A stretch of 64,000 bases of DNA from Tolumonas lignilytica (GTDB taxonomy: Bacteria > Pseudomonadota > Gammaproteobacteria > Enterobacterales > Aeromonadaceae), in assembly GCF_000527035.1 (NCBI RefSeq), contig NZ_AZUK01000001.1:434001-498000 (forward strand), in the 5' to 3' direction. Positions 39,458 to 50,039 of this stretch are shown piece by piece. The notes beneath the pieces are model-generated. The model was not told the origin of the DNA and searched no databases. It saw only the letters and a list, made by a program, of their open reading frames with translations. Both the position numbers and the translations under genes were made by a program. Each line of letters starts with the position of its first letter. Positions within the stretch are counted from its first letter, which is position 1.

Positions 39458-40006
39458 CTAATCAAAATAAACGGCATCTTTAAACCATTTGCCTTCAGCA
39501 TCCTTTGCAGAAAGCAAAGGAGATTTGCCTTCAATTAAAGGCCACTGAATGTTCAAATCCGGGTCATCCCAGCGAATGGATTGCTCAACCGAAGGGTTAT
39601 AATAATCTGTGCATTTATAAACAAATTCAGCTGTTTCAGAGGTAACATAAAACCCATGAGCAAATCCTTCTGGCACCCACAGCTGGCGTTTATTTTCGGA
39701 AGATAACAGTACACCAATCCACTGACCAAAGGTTGGTGATGACCGGCGAATATCGACAGCAACATCAAAGACCTCCCCTGCAATCACTCTTACCAGTTTG
39801 CCTTGGGTATTTTCAGTCTGATAATGCAGTCCACGCAAAATGCCTTGACGAGATTTCGAATGATTGTCCTGTACAAAACGATGTTCACCAACCAGCTCGT
39901 TGAATTTTTGCTCTTGCCAGGTTTCCATAAAAAAACCACGTGCATCACCAAACACTGTTGGCTCAATAATTTTTACAGCGGGAATGGTTGTATCAATAAT
40001 TTTCAT
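39458..40006 (-). CDS. rmlC: dTDP-4-dehydrorhamnose 3,5-epimerase
   Basis: Third step of dTDP-L-rhamnose synthesis, a cupin-fold epimerase. Signature FVQDNHSKSRQGILRGLHYQ holds the catalytic His, and GFAHGFYVTSETAEFVYKCTDYYNP the active-site Tyr. 182 residues. Located 15 bases from rmlB. Confidence 0.96.
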   Translation of the reverse strand: MKIIDTTIPAVKIIEPTVFGDARGFFMETWQEQKFNELVGEHRFVQDNHSKSRQGILRGLHYQTENTQGKLVRVIAGEVFDVAVDIRRSSPTFGQWIGVLLSSENKRQLWVPEGFAHGFYVTSETAEFVYKCTDYYNPSVEQSIRWDDPDLNIQWPLIEGKSPLLSAKDAEGKWFKDAVYFD

Positions 40007-40015
40007 GAAAAAACC

Positions 40016-40897
40016 TTATTTAACCCAATTCTCTTCGTCAGCAACGCGCAGCAGGTATGCACCATAGCCACTTTTGACCAGCGGTTTTGCTAATTCGCGT
40101 AATTGAGCCGCCGTAATGAAACCCATGCGATATGCAGTCTCTTCTGGGCAAGCGACTTTTTGTCCCTGTCGTTTTTCTAATACTCTCATGAAAACAGCCG
40201 CATCAAGCAATGAATCATGCGTGCCGGTATCCAACCAAGCACAGCCCCGGCCCATTCGTTCCACCCGAAGTAGCTGACGCTGCAGATAAATATTGTTCAC
40301 ATCCGTGATTTCCAGCTCTCCACGGGCGGATGGTTTAACATTTTTAGCTATATCCACGACTTGATTGTCATAGAAATAAAGGCCTGTGACAGCATAGTTA
40401 GAACGGGGTTTAGTTGGTTTTTCCTCAATAGAAATAGCTTGACCTTCTGCATTAAACTCAACCACACCATAACGTTCAGGATCCTGAACATAATAGCCAA
40501 ATACGGTTGCCCCATCTTTACAAGCTGCAGCTTGCTGTAATGTTTCAGCCAAACCATGACCGTGGAAAATGTTATCCCCCAAGATCAGACACACCGAATC
40601 ATCACCAATAAACTCTTCGCCGATAATAAATGCCTGAGCAAGACCGTCAGGGCTTGGCTGAATCGCATATTCAATATGAATGCCCCATTGATGGCCATCA
40701 CCGAGGAGCCATTGATAACTTTCCTGATCACGAGGGGTACTGATCAACAAAATCTCTTTAATTCCTGCAAGCATCAATGTGCTTAACGGATAATAGATCA
40801 TTGGCTTATCATAAACGGGTAAGAGTTGTTTATTTAGTGCCAGCGTAGCCGGATGCAAACGAGTGCCACTGCCACCGGCCAGAATAATACCTTTCAT
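40016..40897 (-). CDS. rmlA: Glucose-1-phosphate thymidylyltransferase
   Basis: First step of dTDP-L-rhamnose synthesis. Nucleotidyltransferase motif [20 protein letters not shown] followed by [19 protein letters not shown], plus [13 protein letters not shown] and VEKPT-type [20 protein letters not shown]. 293 residues, as expected. Confidence 0.96.
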   Translation of the reverse strand: MKGIILAGGSGTRLHPATLALNKQLLPVYDKPMIYYPLSTLMLAGIKEILLISTPRDQESYQWLLGDGHQWGIHIEYAIQPSPDGLAQAFIIGEEFIGDDSVCLILGDNIFHGHGLAETLQQAAACKDGATVFGYYVQDPERYGVVEFNAEGQAISIEEKPTKPRSNYAVTGLYFYDNQVVDIAKNVKPSARGELEITDVNNIYLQRQLLRVERMGRGCAWLDTGTHDSLLDAAVFMRVLEKRQGQKVACPEETAYRMGFITAAQLRELAKPLVKSGYGAYLLRVADEENWVK

Positions 40898-40917
40898 GGT
40901 TTGATTTCCTTTATCAT

Positions 40918-41805
40918 TTACTGCGGCATATAAGCCGAAATATTATCCAGTGCTTTGAGCCAATCACTCGGCTGGATAGCAAATTCATTGAAAATTTTGC
41001 GGCAATCAAGTCGAGAGTTTACTGGTCGTTTTGCGGGCGTTGGGTATTCTTCTGTAGTGAGAGCCTTCAATACAGGTATTTTTGTTAATAATTGTTGTTC
41101 AACAGCCTTACTAAAAATAGTTTGTGCAAACTGATACCAGCTGACATGAGGTTCACCAGCAAAATGATATATACCCCATTTGACAGCTTCTTGCCCACTA
41201 ACAGCTTTTTCAGCAATAATCATCAGAGCAGCAGCAATATCACCCGCATAGGTTGGACCACCAAACTGATCAGCTACGACCCCTAGCTGTTCTCGTTGAG
41301 AGCCTAATCGCAGCATGGTCTTAACAAAATTGTTTCCATGTTCACCGAAAACCCAGGCTGTTCTTAGAATAATATGTTTTGAATTAGCAGTAGATACTGC
41401 TTGTTCGCCCGCTAGCTTGCTGGCACCGTATACACCTTTTGGTGCGACAGGATCAATTTCGGTATAAACACCTTCTTTATCGCCAGCAAATACATAGTCT
41501 GTGGATATATGTAGTATTGGGATACCAATACCTGCAGCAGCTTCAGCCAAGTATCGAGGACCATCGCGGTTAATAGCGTAAGATGCATCAACTTCTATTT
41601 CGGCTCTGTCAACTGCCGTATGTGCTGCTGCATTGATAATAACGCTTGGTTGATATTCATTAATCAATGTGTAGATTGCTTGTTGATTCGTAATATCCAA
41701 TTTATCTCGGTCAATCGCCAATACATCCCAGCCATTTAGTGTAGCTTGTTGTGTCAAGCAAAAGCCGACTTGACCATAGGCACCTGTTATCAATATCTTT
41801 TTCAA
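40918..41805 (-). CDS. rmlD: dTDP-4-dehydrorhamnose reductase
   Basis: Last step to dTDP-L-rhamnose, an NAD(P)H-dependent SDR. Motifs [34 protein letters not shown] and [10 protein letters not shown] (Tyr/Lys pair) are present. The best start is TTG at 41805 (295 residues, [10 protein letters not shown]), eight bases from AAAGG; a GTG at 41814 is too close to that site. It follows the ligase gene with a gap of only five bases. Confidence 0.94.
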   Translation of the reverse strand: MKKILITGAYGQVGFCLTQQATLNGWDVLAIDRDKLDITNQQAIYTLINEYQPSVIINAAAHTAVDRAEIEVDASYAINRDGPRYLAEAAAGIGIPILHISTDYVFAGDKEGVYTEIDPVAPKGVYGASKLAGEQAVSTANSKHIILRTAWVFGEHGNNFVKTMLRLGSQREQLGVVADQFGGPTYAGDIAAALMIIAEKAVSGQEAVKWGIYHFAGEPHVSWYQFAQTIFSKAVEQQLLTKIPVLKALTTEEYPTPAKRPVNSRLDCRKIFNEFAIQPSDWLKALDNISAYMPQ

Positions 41806-41810
41806 TAGAA

Positions 41811-43520
41811 TCACCTTTCTTTATTTATACCCGTCATCACAGCATTGGATGTCAGGTATATTCTTTGCAGAAAATCAGCATGAGGAAACAGTCGCTTTCC
41901 TTCATCCAACCAAAATTGAGCCTGAGTCTTTTCATTTAATTGCTGCAGAGCATAAACCAATTGCCCATATACAACAGCTCGCGGTGTGTTACGCAAAAAC
42001 TGTTTTGCCCAAGAAACATAGCTCTCCAATCCTGCCTTATCATGCATAGCTGCTGAGAAGGTTAGTTGTACATTACGCATCTCAAATTCGTACGCCATCA
42101 TCCATGGCAATGGATTAATGATCTGTTCCAGCATTTGCGGGTTTTTATCTTTCATCCGCACATACTTGGTTAATAAATAAGCTTCCTGTAATCCCGTCAA
42201 CATGAACGGAACCACAACCAGTGGGATTAAAATAGCTATGAAACGGGCAAGAAACCAATAATTGCAGACAACCGTCTTTTGCTGTCCACTCTCAGCATCA
42301 GCCAACCAGAGAAAAACGACAAAGAAGAAGAAATGAGCCACCGAATGGTAAAATGGGTATTCAACCATCGAATGAAAAAGTAGCGGTAATACTAAAGCCA
42401 CTAATGAAATCCGCTTTGCCCACCCAGTGCAATTGACTAATGAACTAATATACCCTATAGCAAAAAGCACCAAGCCTATAACAGCGACGATACCACCTTC
42501 ATACAGCCAGAATATTATTTCATTATGTGGATGGTCGAGATTTTCTTCCATCAGAACCATGCCTGGCTTTATATTCTCTGGTGCATAAAAACCATGTAAG
42601 AAAGTGTATTCAAAACTACCATAACCATAGCCAAACCACGGGTGCTTTAGCCACATTGATAACGAATGAGACCAATAAAGTTTGCGAAAATTAGTTGTCA
42701 CCATGTAGCTATTTGCATCGCGCATAGGATGATACAGCCCCATACCGAGACCCAATCCTATGAGAAGCAAACAGATTATGCTACCGGAATAACGACGATT
42801 AAATGACCACATTATTGGTAGCATAAATATAGTGACCAATACAGCACCATATATACCAGCCCGAGATTGAATTTGGACCAATAATAATGGGACTGAAATA
42901 AATATAAAACCCAATAGAATCTTTCGCCAACGAGAAAAAGACAAAGATTCATCCCATCTTGTTTGATAAAAGGCAATTGCCAATCCTACGGCTAGAAAAC
43001 TGGAAAAAACACTATCTTTTTGAAAAATACCATATGGTCTGTTAATCTTTGTATTGTATCCAATCCAATTCCCATCTTTTAAAACAAAAAACTGAACCAA
43101 ACCAAGCAAAGACTCAATAGCAACAGCAAGCAACAAAAAATAAAGAATCACATTCCTTTCATTTTTATCAAATTGAAACTGTGAAAAAGATAAAAAAAGG
43201 AAAATACCCGCCATCAAACCATAAAACCTAAGCTGTCCAATTTGACTCCAGTCAGCCAAAGGATTTAAAAAAGGGATTAAAAGGACTAAAAAACCAGCTA
43301 CATAAAATTTAAAACCATGTGAATATGATATTTTCTTTACGGAGGTAATATGCCACACACCAATGGATATCAACACTGAAACAAATGCCCAGCCAACCAT
43401 ATTAAATGGCAAATATAATCCAGCACCACCTTGGTTATGCATGAAAACATGCAAGCCAAAAACCAAGTATAAAAAAAGGAAAGCATAAAACAATCGAACG
43501 GTTTTATAAGTATTTGCCAT
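41811..43520 (-). CDS. Wzy_C-superfamily ligase, PglL/O-oligosaccharyltransferase type
   Basis: Polytopic membrane protein (about 12 helices) with a C-terminal soluble tail (about 455-569). It shows QSRAGIYG (218-225) and the periplasmic HPHNE motif (330-334) of WaaL/PglL ligases. The N-terminal GGAGLYLPFN and the long C-terminal helical tail are features of the PglL branch, which transfers lipid-linked glycans to proteins. A role as LPS O-antigen ligase cannot be excluded. 569 residues. Co-transcribed with wbaP upstream and rmlD downstream. Confidence 0.8.
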   Translation of the reverse strand: MANTYKTVRLFYAFLFLYLVFGLHVFMHNQGGAGLYLPFNMVGWAFVSVLISIGVWHITSVKKISYSHGFKFYVAGFLVLLIPFLNPLADWSQIGQLRFYGLMAGIFLFLSFSQFQFDKNERNVILYFLLLAVAIESLLGLVQFFVLKDGNWIGYNTKINRPYGIFQKDSVFSSFLAVGLAIAFYQTRWDESLSFSRWRKILLGFIFISVPLLLVQIQSRAGIYGAVLVTIFMLPIMWSFNRRYSGSIICLLLIGLGLGMGLYHPMRDANSYMVTTNFRKLYWSHSLSMWLKHPWFGYGYGSFEYTFLHGFYAPENIKPGMVLMEENLDHPHNEIIFWLYEGGIVAVIGLVLFAIGYISSLVNCTGWAKRISLVALVLPLLFHSMVEYPFYHSVAHFFFFVVFLWLADAESGQQKTVVCNYWFLARFIAILIPLVVVPFMLTGLQEAYLLTKYVRMKDKNPQMLEQIINPLPWMMAYEFEMRNVQLTFSAAMHDKAGLESYVSWAKQFLRNTPRAVVYGQLVYALQQLNEKTQAQFWLDEGKRLFPHADFLQRIYLTSNAVMTGINKER

Positions 43521-43607
43521 ATATATTTTTGTACTCTGTAATATTAGGTATTCTCGCGCCAGACATATCCATAACTACTGAATATGTCTGGGAAAGTATA
43601 AGCTTAT

Positions 43608-45074
43608 TTAATAAGCTCCATCACGTTTTAAAACAACATTGATAGTTTTAAACATAATAGCAATGTCATACCACAGCGACCAATTTTTGACATACCATGC
43701 GTCAAGATAAACACGAGTAGCATAATCCGTGTCATTACGACCACTAACCTGCCAAAGCCCTGTCATACCAGGATTAGTCATAAGATAATATTCTGCATTT
43801 TCTCCATAGCGCTCAAGTTCTTGTTGTACAATAGGCCGAGGACCAACAAGACTCATTTCTCCTTTTAATACATTCCATAATTGTGGTAATTCATCAAGGC
43901 TAGTCTTTCGGAGAAAATGTCCTATTGCAGTAATTCTAGGATCATTTTTTAGTTTAAAGTCTTTATCCCATTCAGCTTTTGCTGAAGGATCTGTTTCTAA
44001 TAATTTTTCTAAAACCTCTTTAGAATTAATGATCATTGAGCGAAATTTAAGACATTTAAATTTTCGTCCTCCGCGCCCTATTCTTTCATGACCATAAATA
44101 GGTGAACCACCATCTCTTGATATTTTCCATCCAATATATAATAAAATGGGTGAGAAGACTAAAAGTAACATTGACGAACCAACGACATCGAAAATCCTTT
44201 TCAATATCCGGGCAGAGAATCTAGCTAGGTTATTTCTAACTCGCAGCATTAAAACTTCATGACTAAAAAAATGCGATATATCAGTACCATACAAAGGAAC
44301 ACCACGTAATGTAGGAATAACAGATATATTTCTAATCCCCAACTGAGTCAAGCAACGCAACCAATTATCTCTTAAATCTCGCTGTTCATATTCAACCGCA
44401 ATAAAAATTTTAGCGTTACGAAAACCTGCAGCAAGAGCATTCATGCCATCATGAAATAAAGGTACATTTTTGATTGGACTTTCTAAACAACTTTTATCCG
44501 GCGCGATAAATCCAACGATCTGGAAGCCCATTTGCTTTTCACTTTGAAGTGCATAATAGGCTTCTTTAGCATTTTCCCCACAACCAATAATAACACTAGG
44601 CCATTGCCAGACACCTATTTTTGCTAAATAACCCTTCATTAAATATCGCATTAGTGGAACAGAGATCAATGATAACGACCAAACCAATACCCAATGTGTA
44701 CGAGAAAGTTCCCATTTTGATAATGCAACAAGAGCCAAATCAGCGACAGACAACGCCAATATAACAGTTATAATTTCACGTAATTCATTCCAGAATGGTT
44801 TACGGTAAGTGTAATGACGAAGATTTGTCCAAAACCAGAATACAGCACCGCAAACCAAAATGCTAAAGCTCCAAATTCCAGCCTTTCCCGACATGCTTTC
44901 TGCCCATGCCATAAAATTTGGATTACCGCCTTCTAGAAAATTCAAAAAAATCTGGCTGATGCCAAAAGCTAGCATAAAACCAAATATATCAGCAAAAATT
45001 AACCCACATCGATTCATCCAAGCTGAAAATCGAATGACTTGCTGAGCCGGAGCAGCCTGATATGGCATATCCAT
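43608..45074 (-). CDS. wbaP: Undecaprenyl-phosphate galactose/hexose phosphotransferase (WbaP family)
   Basis: Initiating transferase that moves a hexose-1-phosphate to undecaprenyl phosphate. Four to five N-terminal helices, a central Rossmann-like domain (VIIGCGENAKEAYYAL), and the C-terminal bacterial sugar transferase domain (about 290-488) with KRIFDVVGS, KCLKFRSM, RKTSLDELPQLWNVLKGEMSLVGPRP and PGMTGLWQVSGRN. I place the start at ATG 45074 (488 residues), seven bases from AAGGGG; GTG at 45080 is the alternative. Confidence 0.92.
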   Translation of the reverse strand: MDMPYQAAPAQQVIRFSAWMNRCGLIFADIFGFMLAFGISQIFLNFLEGGNPNFMAWAESMSGKAGIWSFSILVCGAVFWFWTNLRHYTYRKPFWNELREIITVILALSVADLALVALSKWELSRTHWVLVWSLSLISVPLMRYLMKGYLAKIGVWQWPSVIIGCGENAKEAYYALQSEKQMGFQIVGFIAPDKSCLESPIKNVPLFHDGMNALAAGFRNAKIFIAVEYEQRDLRDNWLRCLTQLGIRNISVIPTLRGVPLYGTDISHFFSHEVLMLRVRNNLARFSARILKRIFDVVGSSMLLLVFSPILLYIGWKISRDGGSPIYGHERIGRGGRKFKCLKFRSMIINSKEVLEKLLETDPSAKAEWDKDFKLKNDPRITAIGHFLRKTSLDELPQLWNVLKGEMSLVGPRPIVQQELERYGENAEYYLMTNPGMTGLWQVSGRNDTDYATRVYLDAWYVKNWSLWYDIAIMFKTINVVLKRDGAY

Positions 45075-45139
45075 AAACACCCCTTAGTTCTTAAGCTACT
45101 CAGTGATACTAAAGTATTTAGCAGCACCAATGATGTATT

Positions 45140-46513
45140 TTATGACCGCAGCAAATTCAATATCTCATCAGTTTTTTCATTCATTAACATTGTTTTTCCT
45201 CGTGACTCAACATTTAAACGTACTACCGGTTCAGTATTTGAACTCCGTAAATTAAACCGCCAATCCGCAAATTCGATACTAATACCATCCGTTTGATCAT
45301 AAACTAAAGCATCTTTCTCATAGGCAGCTAAAACACGGGCAATAGCAGCTTCGGGGTTGGTCAACTTACTGTTAATTTCTCCAGATGCAGGATATGCAGC
45401 CATACGATCACTGACTAGTTCGCTCAATGTTTTCCCTTTTACACATAGTAATTCGGCAACCAATAACCACGGTATCATCCCTGAATCACAATAGGCAAAG
45501 TCACGGAAATAGTGGTGCGCACTCATTTCACCACCATAAATAGCATCTTCCGCACGCATACGCTCTTTGATAAACGCATGGCCAGTTTTCGACATGACTG
45601 GAATTCCACCTGCATTATTTACTACATCAATCGTATTCCAAGATAATCTCGGATCATGAATGATTTTCGCGCCCGGCTGCTTTTGAAGAAAGGCTTCAGC
45701 CAGCAGGCCTACAATGTAGTAACCTTCAATGAAACCACCCGTTTCATCAAATAGAAAACACCGGTCAAAATCGCCATCAAAAGCAATCCCCATATCAGCA
45801 CCATGCGCCTTTACTGCATCAGCAGTATCTTGACGACATTCAGGTAATAATGGATTAGGAATACCATTTGGAAAGTTTCCATCAGCCGTATGATGAACCT
45901 TGATAAACTCTATCGGCACAGCCAATGTTTTAAAACGATGCTCTATTTCATCAATAACATGACCAGCCGCACCATTGCCGCTATTTACCACTAATTTCAG
46001 TGATTTAAAGTTAGCTGGATTAATATAGCCCATCAGATGATCAACATAAGCGTCAATGATTGATACTTTCTGATAATCGCCTCTGCATGTCGAATCAACT
46101 TGTGCAAATTGGTTTTCTTCAGCTAAGCGCTGAATATCACGTAAACCGGTATCACCACTGATTGGTTTAGCACCTTCGCGTACCAGTTTCATACCGTTAT
46201 AGTCCATAGGATTATGACTAGCTGTTACTTCAATTCCGCCATCGACACCAAGATGGAACGTTGCAAAATAGATTTCTTCTGTACCAGATAAGCCAATATC
46301 AAGCACATCCGTGCCAGCATCTCGCAGACCGTCACTTAAAGCCAATTTTAAACTTTCACTTGTCAGACGCACATCACCACCGACTACAACCACTTTCGGT
46401 TTAGCAAATTCACCGTAAGCTCGGCCAATACGGTAAGCAATATCTTCATTTAATTCATCGCCAAGACGACCGCGGATATCATAAGCTTTAAAACAGGCTA
46501 ATCGTTTTTCCAT
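45140..46513 (-). CDS. manB: Phosphomannomutase (CpsG/RfbK family)
   Basis: Converts mannose 6-phosphate to mannose 1-phosphate for GDP-mannose. Catalytic serine loop [13 protein letters not shown], metal loop [12 protein letters not shown], sugar loop [12 protein letters not shown] and phosphate loop [14 protein letters not shown] are all present. 457 residues. Adjacent to manC. Confidence 0.94.
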   Translation of the reverse strand: MEKRLACFKAYDIRGRLGDELNEDIAYRIGRAYGEFAKPKVVVVGGDVRLTSESLKLALSDGLRDAGTDVLDIGLSGTEEIYFATFHLGVDGGIEVTASHNPMDYNGMKLVREGAKPISGDTGLRDIQRLAEENQFAQVDSTCRGDYQKVSIIDAYVDHLMGYINPANFKSLKLVVNSGNGAAGHVIDEIEHRFKTLAVPIEFIKVHHTADGNFPNGIPNPLLPECRQDTADAVKAHGADMGIAFDGDFDRCFLFDETGGFIEGYYIVGLLAEAFLQKQPGAKIIHDPRLSWNTIDVVNNAGGIPVMSKTGHAFIKERMRAEDAIYGGEMSAHHYFRDFAYCDSGMIPWLLVAELLCVKGKTLSELVSDRMAAYPASGEINSKLTNPEAAIARVLAAYEKDALVYDQTDGISIEFADWRFNLRSSNTEPVVRLNVESRGKTMLMNEKTDEILNLLRS

Positions 46514-46539
46514 GTTTATATTCCGATAATTCTTAATTA

Positions 46540-47955
46540 TTAGACTCTGCCGTATTTATCCTGAAAACGTTGAATATCATCATCATTCAGATAACTTCCT
46601 GTTCTGACCTCAATAACTTCAAGCGGTATCTTTCCTGGATTTTCCAACGAATGTTTAATTCCAAGCGGAATGTAAAAAGACTGGTTTTCAGTAAGTAAGC
46701 GAGTTTCATCACCACATACAACTTTTGCGGTACCTTGCACAACAATCCAATGTTCAGCTCGATGATGATGCATCTGCAGTGAAAGTTGTTCACCAGGGCG
46801 AATGAAAATTCGTTTAACCTGATAACGAGATCCTTGATCAACCGAATCATATTTACCCCAAGGGCGATACACCTCACGGTGCACCTGATGCTCGCTGCGA
46901 CCAGCAGCCTTGAGCCGCTCAACTATTTTCTTAACATCCTGCACCTGAGCCTGATCAACCACCAGAACCGCATCCTTGGTCTGCACCACTACCAGATTCT
47001 GTACCCCGACCAAACTCACAAGCCCATTCTCAGCAAAGACATAGTTATTCTGGCTATTATGTTGCAATACATCACCTTGAAACACATTACCAGACTCATC
47101 TTTATCAGAAATCTCCCATAAAGATGACCAAGAACCAACATCCGACCATTCTGCATCCATTGGCACTACGACAGCATCAGTAGTTTTTTCCATCACAGCA
47201 TAATCAATGGAATCACTCGGACAAGCTAGAAAAGCATCTTTGTTAATCCGAATAAAATCCAAATCGGTATCAATTTCACCGACTGCTCGTTCACAAGCTG
47301 CATAAATGTCAGGACGGAATTCTTTCAATGCAGCAAGAAAGCGACTGGCACGGAATAAAAACATGCCACTATTCCAATAATATTCGCCACTTTGCAGATA
47401 GCCTTCAGCCGTTTGCATATTTGGTTTTTCAACAAACTGAGCGACAGTATATGCTGCACCTATCTCTGCGCCCCGTCGAATATAACCATACCCCGTTTCG
47501 GCATGTGTCGGAACAATCCCAAATGTCACGAATTTGCCAGCTTCAGCATGAGGTATCGCTTGTTTTACCGATGCAGTAAATGCTGCCTCATCGCGGATTA
47601 CATGATCAGCAGCCAATACAAGTAACAAAGGATCTTCATTTCGCCCAGCAGTCTGTTTCGCGATTAATGCTGCCAACGCAATTGCAGGTGCTGTATTTCG
47701 CCCTACCGGCTCAAGAATGATGTTATGTGCTAGCTTATCCAGATAACGCAGCTGTTCAGCTACCAAAAATCGATGTTCTTCGTTACAAATCACTAACGGC
47801 TGCGGACAATCAAGCTCGCCAAGGCGTTGCACCGTTGCCTGTAACATGGTGTATTCACCATCGAGTTTTAGAAACTGTTTGGGGTAAATCTCTCGCGAAA
47901 GTGGCCACAAACGGCTACCAGAACCTCCGGCCATAATGACAGGTAAAATAACCAA
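46540..47955 (-). CDS. manC: Mannose-1-phosphate guanylyltransferase / mannose-6-phosphate isomerase
   Basis: Bifunctional enzyme for GDP-mannose. N-terminal pyrophosphorylase motif [17 protein letters not shown] and VEKPN; C-terminal cupin isomerase domain ([20 protein letters not shown]). 471 residues. The start appears to be TTG at 47955, eight bases from a strong AGGAGG; the next ATG would remove the first beta strand. Confidence 0.95.
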   Translation of the reverse strand: MVILPVIMAGGSGSRLWPLSREIYPKQFLKLDGEYTMLQATVQRLGELDCPQPLVICNEEHRFLVAEQLRYLDKLAHNIILEPVGRNTAPAIALAALIAKQTAGRNEDPLLLVLAADHVIRDEAAFTASVKQAIPHAEAGKFVTFGIVPTHAETGYGYIRRGAEIGAAYTVAQFVEKPNMQTAEGYLQSGEYYWNSGMFLFRASRFLAALKEFRPDIYAACERAVGEIDTDLDFIRINKDAFLACPSDSIDYAVMEKTTDAVVVPMDAEWSDVGSWSSLWEISDKDESGNVFQGDVLQHNSQNNYVFAENGLVSLVGVQNLVVVQTKDAVLVVDQAQVQDVKKIVERLKAAGRSEHQVHREVYRPWGKYDSVDQGSRYQVKRIFIRPGEQLSLQMHHHRAEHWIVVQGTAKVVCGDETRLLTENQSFYIPLGIKHSLENPGKIPLEVIEVRTGSYLNDDDIQRFQDKYGRV

Positions 47956-47970
47956 TTTTTATCCCTCCTA

Positions 47971-48891
47971 TCAGTCTTGCTGTAACCAATAACTCTTATA
48001 CATGCTGAAATGTGGCCGCCAAGATTTCGGCAGTTTGTGATAATTTTTACCCAATTTGTAACCCAACAATTTACAGGCTGTTGTCAGCAAGGATCTAGGA
48101 ATCCAGAGCGGTGCATTTTTCCACAAATAGCACAACTCAGATTTAACAAAACGTAATCCCTCACCTGAAGCACCACCTAATTGTGCCTGAATCCACGGTT
48201 CACAAGCATGAAAGACCCCCGTATCAAAATAGCGACGAAACTCTTCCCATGGGGTGTAATTATGGGAATGACGCACTGCCGCTTCGGCACAATATGCCAC
48301 TTTATAGCCAGCCAGAATCATCTTGCTTGCCATATACATATCTTCAGCCAATATCGTGTTTTCAGGGAAGCCACCTAGTTTTTCAAAAACATCTCGACGA
48401 TAAGCAGCAAATGAGTTAGACATAAACGCAATTTTTAAGCCCAGCTCAGGAATATCAGCTGCCGACTTTATCCGGCTTTCGTCGGGATAATTAAATAGTC
48501 GTGCATGAGTTGATAATGGATTAGCATCATCATGCGGAAGCTGGCGGCCACAAACGGCTGCCACGTCAGGATTAGAAAAGCTAGATAGTAAATTTGACAG
48601 TTCTAATGGTGAGTTAAAAATCGCATCTTGAGTCAAAAAAACAAGAATATCGCATTCACATGCCAATGAAGCGGCTAGATTTCTTGTCCCACCATGATTG
48701 AATTCAGATTTATCAATGATATGAGCATTGATACCCATACTCATTGCTTCAGATACAGTATTATCTTCAGATGATGAGTCCACCATTACAATGAGCGAAG
48801 GTGTAACTGACTGAAATTTTAGTGCATCTAGCCATATTTGCCATTGGGAGCCCGCATTTCTGGTGGGTACTATAAGAGAAAATGTAAACAT
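47971..48891 (-). CDS. Family 2 glycosyltransferase (rhamnosyltransferase-like)
   Basis: GT-A fold enzyme predicted to add a sugar to the growing lipid-linked unit. N-terminal FSLIVPTRNAGSQW, the DSSSEDNTV acidic motif, FNHGGTRNLAA (common in rhamnosyltransferases), and a later AEDMYMASK. 306 residues from ATG 48891. The FNHGGTRN motif plus the rml genes in this operon suggest rhamnose as donor sugar; this is inference. Confidence 0.85.
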   Translation of the reverse strand: MFTFSLIVPTRNAGSQWQIWLDALKFQSVTPSLIVMVDSSSEDNTVSEAMSMGINAHIIDKSEFNHGGTRNLAASLACECDILVFLTQDAIFNSPLELSNLLSSFSNPDVAAVCGRQLPHDDANPLSTHARLFNYPDESRIKSAADIPELGLKIAFMSNSFAAYRRDVFEKLGGFPENTILAEDMYMASKMILAGYKVAYCAEAAVRHSHNYTPWEEFRRYFDTGVFHACEPWIQAQLGGASGEGLRFVKSELCYLWKNAPLWIPRSLLTTACKLLGYKLGKNYHKLPKSWRPHFSMYKSYWLQQD

Positions 48892-48894
48892 CAA

Positions 48895-49965
48895 TTATGA
48901 ATTCCAGTATCGATACAAGGCGTTATATAAATATTTAGGGTCGACGATGATTAGCCTTTTATTTGAGTCAACACCTTCGGCACCAACAGGAGTAGCCATT
49001 ACGGTTGCACCGGAATCTAACATCTGAATAACTTTAATTTTAACCCCAGCGCCGAATAGTAATGGCGCAATGCATAGTTCAGCCTTCTGAAAAGCTAACG
49101 AGGGATCATCAACAGCACCCACCACATGCACATTTGGAATTAATTTAGAAAATAGCCGTAAAGAAAGACGAGGACAAATCCCCATAACCCATAAATGAAT
49201 ACGGCGGTTTTTATAAAATAACCTTAAAAAAACAAATAAAATAAACCACATAATAGACCAGTGATTTTCAGACCGCCGCATATTGCCAAAGAAAATAATA
49301 TTGGTCTTACCACAAAAATCATTAACTATCGTTTCAACACTCACAGCATCATCAACCACACCAACTTTCTGTGAGCCCAGTATAATAATAGATGTATTAC
49401 CACAGAATCCCATATCTTTTATTAAATCAAGATCTTTATTTGACAACACAGAAATGTGACTCAATTTTTTAAACAAACTTGCTTCAATTTTACGAACGTA
49501 ACCACTTATCCATTTTTTAACAACTGATCTTTCCATACGCTGAGCAACTACATCATGCGCACAATATCTGATATCTGGGTGCTCAATTAATGCCGCAAAA
49601 CCAAGGCTGGAAGGAAAATCCAACCAGATAAAATCATAATGATTGCGTTCAATCATTGCGTTAATATATTGAAGAGCATCCTTTTGAACACGAGTAAAAA
49701 ACCATGGTGCAACCAACGCCCCCTTGAATAAATTATGGACAACAGATAAGAGCATATTAAAAAAAACAACAGAATAAGTTATATAACTATTGCATTTCCC
49801 AACTATAGCTTCATTAGCACGTTGGCGTTTTGGCGATATTACGCAAACATCAACATTATAGCCATTATTTAAAAATGCATCTAGACTTTCACCGCATATT
49901 GCCTCGCCTGCGCCTATTTCACCTGCGGCATAAGGATGAAATGAAGATATGAATAAAACTTTCAT
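48895..49965 (-). CDS. Family 4-type (GT-B) glycosyltransferase
   Basis: Predicted GT-B transferase, N-terminal VLFISSFHPYAAGEIGAGEA and C-terminal nucleotide-sugar region AELCIAPLLFGAGVKIKVIQMLDSGATVMATPVGAEG, whose FGAGVKIK pattern fits the GT4/GT1-type donor site. A hydrophobic stretch near 65-85 may be membrane-associated. 356 residues. AT-rich. The donor and acceptor are unknown. Only three bases separate its stop from the next start. Confidence 0.82.
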   Translation of the reverse strand: MKVLFISSFHPYAAGEIGAGEAICGESLDAFLNNGYNVDVCVISPKRQRANEAIVGKCNSYITYSVVFFNMLLSVVHNLFKGALVAPWFFTRVQKDALQYINAMIERNHYDFIWLDFPSSLGFAALIEHPDIRYCAHDVVAQRMERSVVKKWISGYVRKIEASLFKKLSHISVLSNKDLDLIKDMGFCGNTSIIILGSQKVGVVDDAVSVETIVNDFCGKTNIIFFGNMRRSENHWSIMWFILFVFLRLFYKNRRIHLWVMGICPRLSLRLFSKLIPNVHVVGAVDDPSLAFQKAELCIAPLLFGAGVKIKVIQMLDSGATVMATPVGAEGVDSNKRLIIVDPKYLYNALYRYWNS

Positions 49966-50039
49966 ATTATCTATTCTCTATAAAACAACATTATTGAAAA
50001 ACACACTGAACAACATCTACACTGAAGAATTACAATTCA

